The notes below the pieces were generated by a model. It worked only from the letters and a program-made list of their open reading frames with translations, searched no databases and was not told the DNA's origin. A stretch of DNA of 21,991 nt, from positions 1-21,991 of the IMG/VR virus record IMGVR_UViG_3300035698_001713. One strand, 5' to 3'. Every line of letters begins with the position of its first letter. Positions within the stretch are counted from its first letter, which is position 1. The DNA is from a virus. Positions 20,244 to 21,991 of this stretch are shown here, one piece after another. Position numbers and translations under genes: made by a program.

Positions 20244-21991
20244 TTACGCGGCTCGCCAGTCGAAGCTGGTCTTTAGGGCACGTCGTTTTTTCGATTTCTT
20301 CCAAGTCTTCATACGCCCGGCGAACGATCGCTCGGGAGCCAAGGGTCCGGCCACTCGTTTGCCGCCGCTTCGTCCGGCCCCGATCAGGCAGAGCATGTCC
20401 GCGATGACGCGGTCACCGTGAGTGGCCCGTGCGGTGCTCGACTCTTCCAACAACTCAGAGGGGCCGATGCCCCCGCTGTCATAGTGGACGTACGTCAGCG
20501 TCTCGTCGAGGCTCTCGACGCTGTGGTTGATGATGCCCCCATGGGCATACGCACGACGCAACAGGCCGAGGCCTTCGGCTTTCTTCTCTCGACTGGACCG
20601 CCAACCGTACCGCTTGCCGACCTTCTCGGCAACGGTGCCGCTGCTTCGGTCGAAGTAGATGTTGGGGTATTGGTACTTGCGTGCCACCATGTTACCGAAG
20701 TCGAAGCCGGGGTCCCCGTTGTTCTCCCAGATCAGCAGTGCTCGGTTCTTGCCGCCGACCCAGAGGCACGCGGCACAGGCGACCTTCGCGAGTTCGTAGG
20801 GCGGTGTGTTGGCACAGGCGAACTCGGCAATCTTCTCCTTGGTCTCGTTGCACAGGATCGAAATGACGGAGTTCGAGGCACCCATGCCCTTGCCGATATC
20901 CACGCCGACCGAGTAGGTCTTGGATTGATCGGGGCGGGCCTTGGTGAGAGAGCACCAGATTCGCCAGCGGCCATTAGGCGTATAGTGAATCTTCGAGAGG
21001 TCTTCCTTCTGCAAGTAGCCGGGGATCGCAGAGTCCGGTACCTCCGAGTCGAAGTTGATCGTCATCTTGCGGACGCGGTTCTGATACTTCGGCCCAGCGA
21101 ACATCAGCCGGTGCTCTTCGATGATCATCGCCTCAAAGAACGTGTCGCCCGAGCCGACGTGGTCCATGTCCACTTCGATCGCGAGTTCTTTGGGGGAGCG
21201 GGCTTCGGCTTCGTTGTTATACCACGGCGAGCGAATCTTCCAGCGGCCAAGCTCGTCTTGTTCGAGGTAGCGGTTGGCCCCCTTTTCTGGATGCTCCCAC
21301 CACGCCAGCACGAACACAGGGATCGTACCGCTGAGCCGCCACTTAGAGTACGCAGTACCCGCACCGTTAGGAGTGGAGCAGGGTAGGCGGCACGCGGACA
21401 CGTCGCGGGTCGATCGCTTGATGTCTTCGCCGTGTTCCATCTTCGACATCTCGTCGAGGAAGATCGCGTCGCGACGGCCGGACGTACCGGCGTTCTTGTT
21501 GGCCGACTCGCCGTCGATACGGGAGTTGTTGTGGCGGTTGACCATGTGCAGACGCTTGCGTTCCACGGTCGGTCGCATCCACTCAGGCAGGAAGCTGACG
21601 ATGTAGTCGAGCTTACCGAACAGCGTGGCGGGGTCCGCCATGGTGCCGCCGCTCAACTGATCGACGTTGTCTTCTTTGTTGGACACGACGAGGAACGAGC
21701 GGTCGCCCTCAAAGATGAACTTGTGCATCAGCACGGTAAGGTGATCCCACGTCGCACCCATGTCCCGGGACTTATCAGTGAGGAGGTCCTCGCCGACGTC
21801 GATCGCGTGCTCGATCCGCAGCATGTGGCGGTCTTGAATCTCCCACGTCACCATCGGCGTGTGCTTGGTCTCGACCTGCTTGACGCCACCGACCTCGTCG
21901 GGCTGGAAGTATCGGAGCGTCCACACGAAGGCATTCACCCAGAACAGAACCGAGTTCCCGCACGCAGTATACAGGTCTTGCTGAAGCTGGG
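20244..21991 (-). CDS. Terminase large subunit, 5' end outside window
   Basis: DNA-packaging motor with both expected domains. ATPase: a Walker A variant LLTDKSRDMGATW (near 21750-21787), Walker B plus catalytic Glu in DAIFLDEM (near 21448-21470), and the coupling-like CSTPNGAGTAY. Nuclease (RNase H fold): acidic residues in VGVDIGKG (near 20900), LLIWENNGDPG (near 20720) and THGDRVIADML (near 20400). The frame stays open to the right edge. The GTG at 21938 is internal, because the upstream residues (LYTACGNSVLFWVNAFVW) read like the usual terminase N-terminus. A basic C-terminus (KTWKKSKKRRA) follows. The partner small subunit is not visible here. Confidence 0.9.
   Translation of the reverse strand, partial: QLQQDLYTACGNSVLFWVNAFVWTLRYFQPDEVGGVKQVETKHTPMVTWEIQDRHMLRIEHAIDVGEDLLTDKSRDMGATWDHLTVLMHKFIFEGDRSFLVVSNKEDNVDQLSGGTMADPATLFGKLDYIVSFLPEWMRPTVERKRLHMVNRHNNSRIDGESANKNAGTSGRRDAIFLDEMSKMEHGEDIKRSTRDVSACRLPCSTPNGAGTAYSKWRLSGTIPVFVLAWWEHPEKGANRYLEQDELGRWKIRSPWYNNEAEARSPKELAIEVDMDHVGSGDTFFEAMIIEEHRLMFAGPKYQNRVRKMTINFDSEVPDSAIPGYLQKEDLSKIHYTPNGRWRIWCSLTKARPDQSKTYSVGVDIGKGMGASNSVISILCNETKEKIAEFACANTPPYELAKVACAACLWVGGKNRALLIWENNGDPGFDFGNMVARKYQYPNIYFDRSSGTVAEKVGKRYGWRSSREKKAEGLGLLRRAYAHGGIINHSVESLDETLTYVHYDSGGIGPSELLEESSTARATHGDRVIADMLCLIGAGRSGGKRVAGPLAPERSFAGRMKTWKKSKKRRALKTSFDWRAA

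Noticed and set aside
20418-21386. 322-residue plus-strand ORF opposite the terminase gene
   Set aside because: Antisense to a gene with all terminase motifs, with Val/Arg/Asp-rich shadow composition.

Overview
The window is a piece of a tailed-phage genome, or a prophage of the same type. It is GC-rich and almost fully coding. From about 3.3 kb to the right edge the minus strand carries a virion assembly module in a podovirus-like order. Read from the right it runs: terminase large subunit (cut by the window edge), portal, small zinc-ribbon protein, scaffold, major capsid protein, lectin-fold capsid-associated protein, head-tail adaptor, small beta-rich protein, tail tube/nozzle protein, fibre-like protein, two related helical proteins, a Gln-rich protein, a 1584-residue polyvalent or ejected-type protein, and a small membrane protein. 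There is no tape-measure or contractile-tail gene, which fits a short tail. No integrase or tRNA is visible. The host cannot be named; a lipobox protein and a sigma70-like promoter only say that it is bacterial.

From the left edge to about 3.3 kb the plus strand carries a compact run of genes: a phage-type metallophosphoesterase (its 5' end lies outside the window), a 76-residue unknown, a two-helix holin-like membrane protein, a lipoprotein, two small unknowns, a small helix-turn-helix protein, and a last ORF that runs tail-to-tail into the structural module with a 62-bp overlap. The holin-like protein and the lipoprotein may form part of a lysis set, but no endolysin is visible here.

Most structural genes are separated by about 10 nt, and the ribosome-binding site often sits on the upstream stop codon (TAAGGAG-type junctions), so long polycistronic transcripts are expected. 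The exceptions look regulatory. A sigma70-like promoter lies upstream of the scaffold and capsid genes. Stem-loops or terminators follow the major capsid gene, the lectin-fold gene and the 13.0-13.5 kb gene, and they probably help set capsid protein stoichiometry.

Two features stand out. First, the 1584-residue protein has an apparently intact GGDEF (diguanylate cyclase) domain in its middle, followed by a C-terminal region typical of phage polyvalent/internal virion proteins. A c-di-GMP-producing enzyme might therefore be packaged and delivered with the genome. Second, the 8-bp palindrome GTTTAAAC occurs eight times exactly, plus one near match, where base composition predicts about 0.2. It nearly always extends to GTTTAAACG, occurs in different codon frames and in gaps, and one copy lies between the -35 and -10 boxes of the capsid promoter. 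This looks like a phage-wide recognition site of unknown function. A fibre-like protein with adenovirus-shaft-like repeats and a tandem pair of paralogous virion proteins are further points of interest. There is no gene-free stretch longer than about 115 bp.
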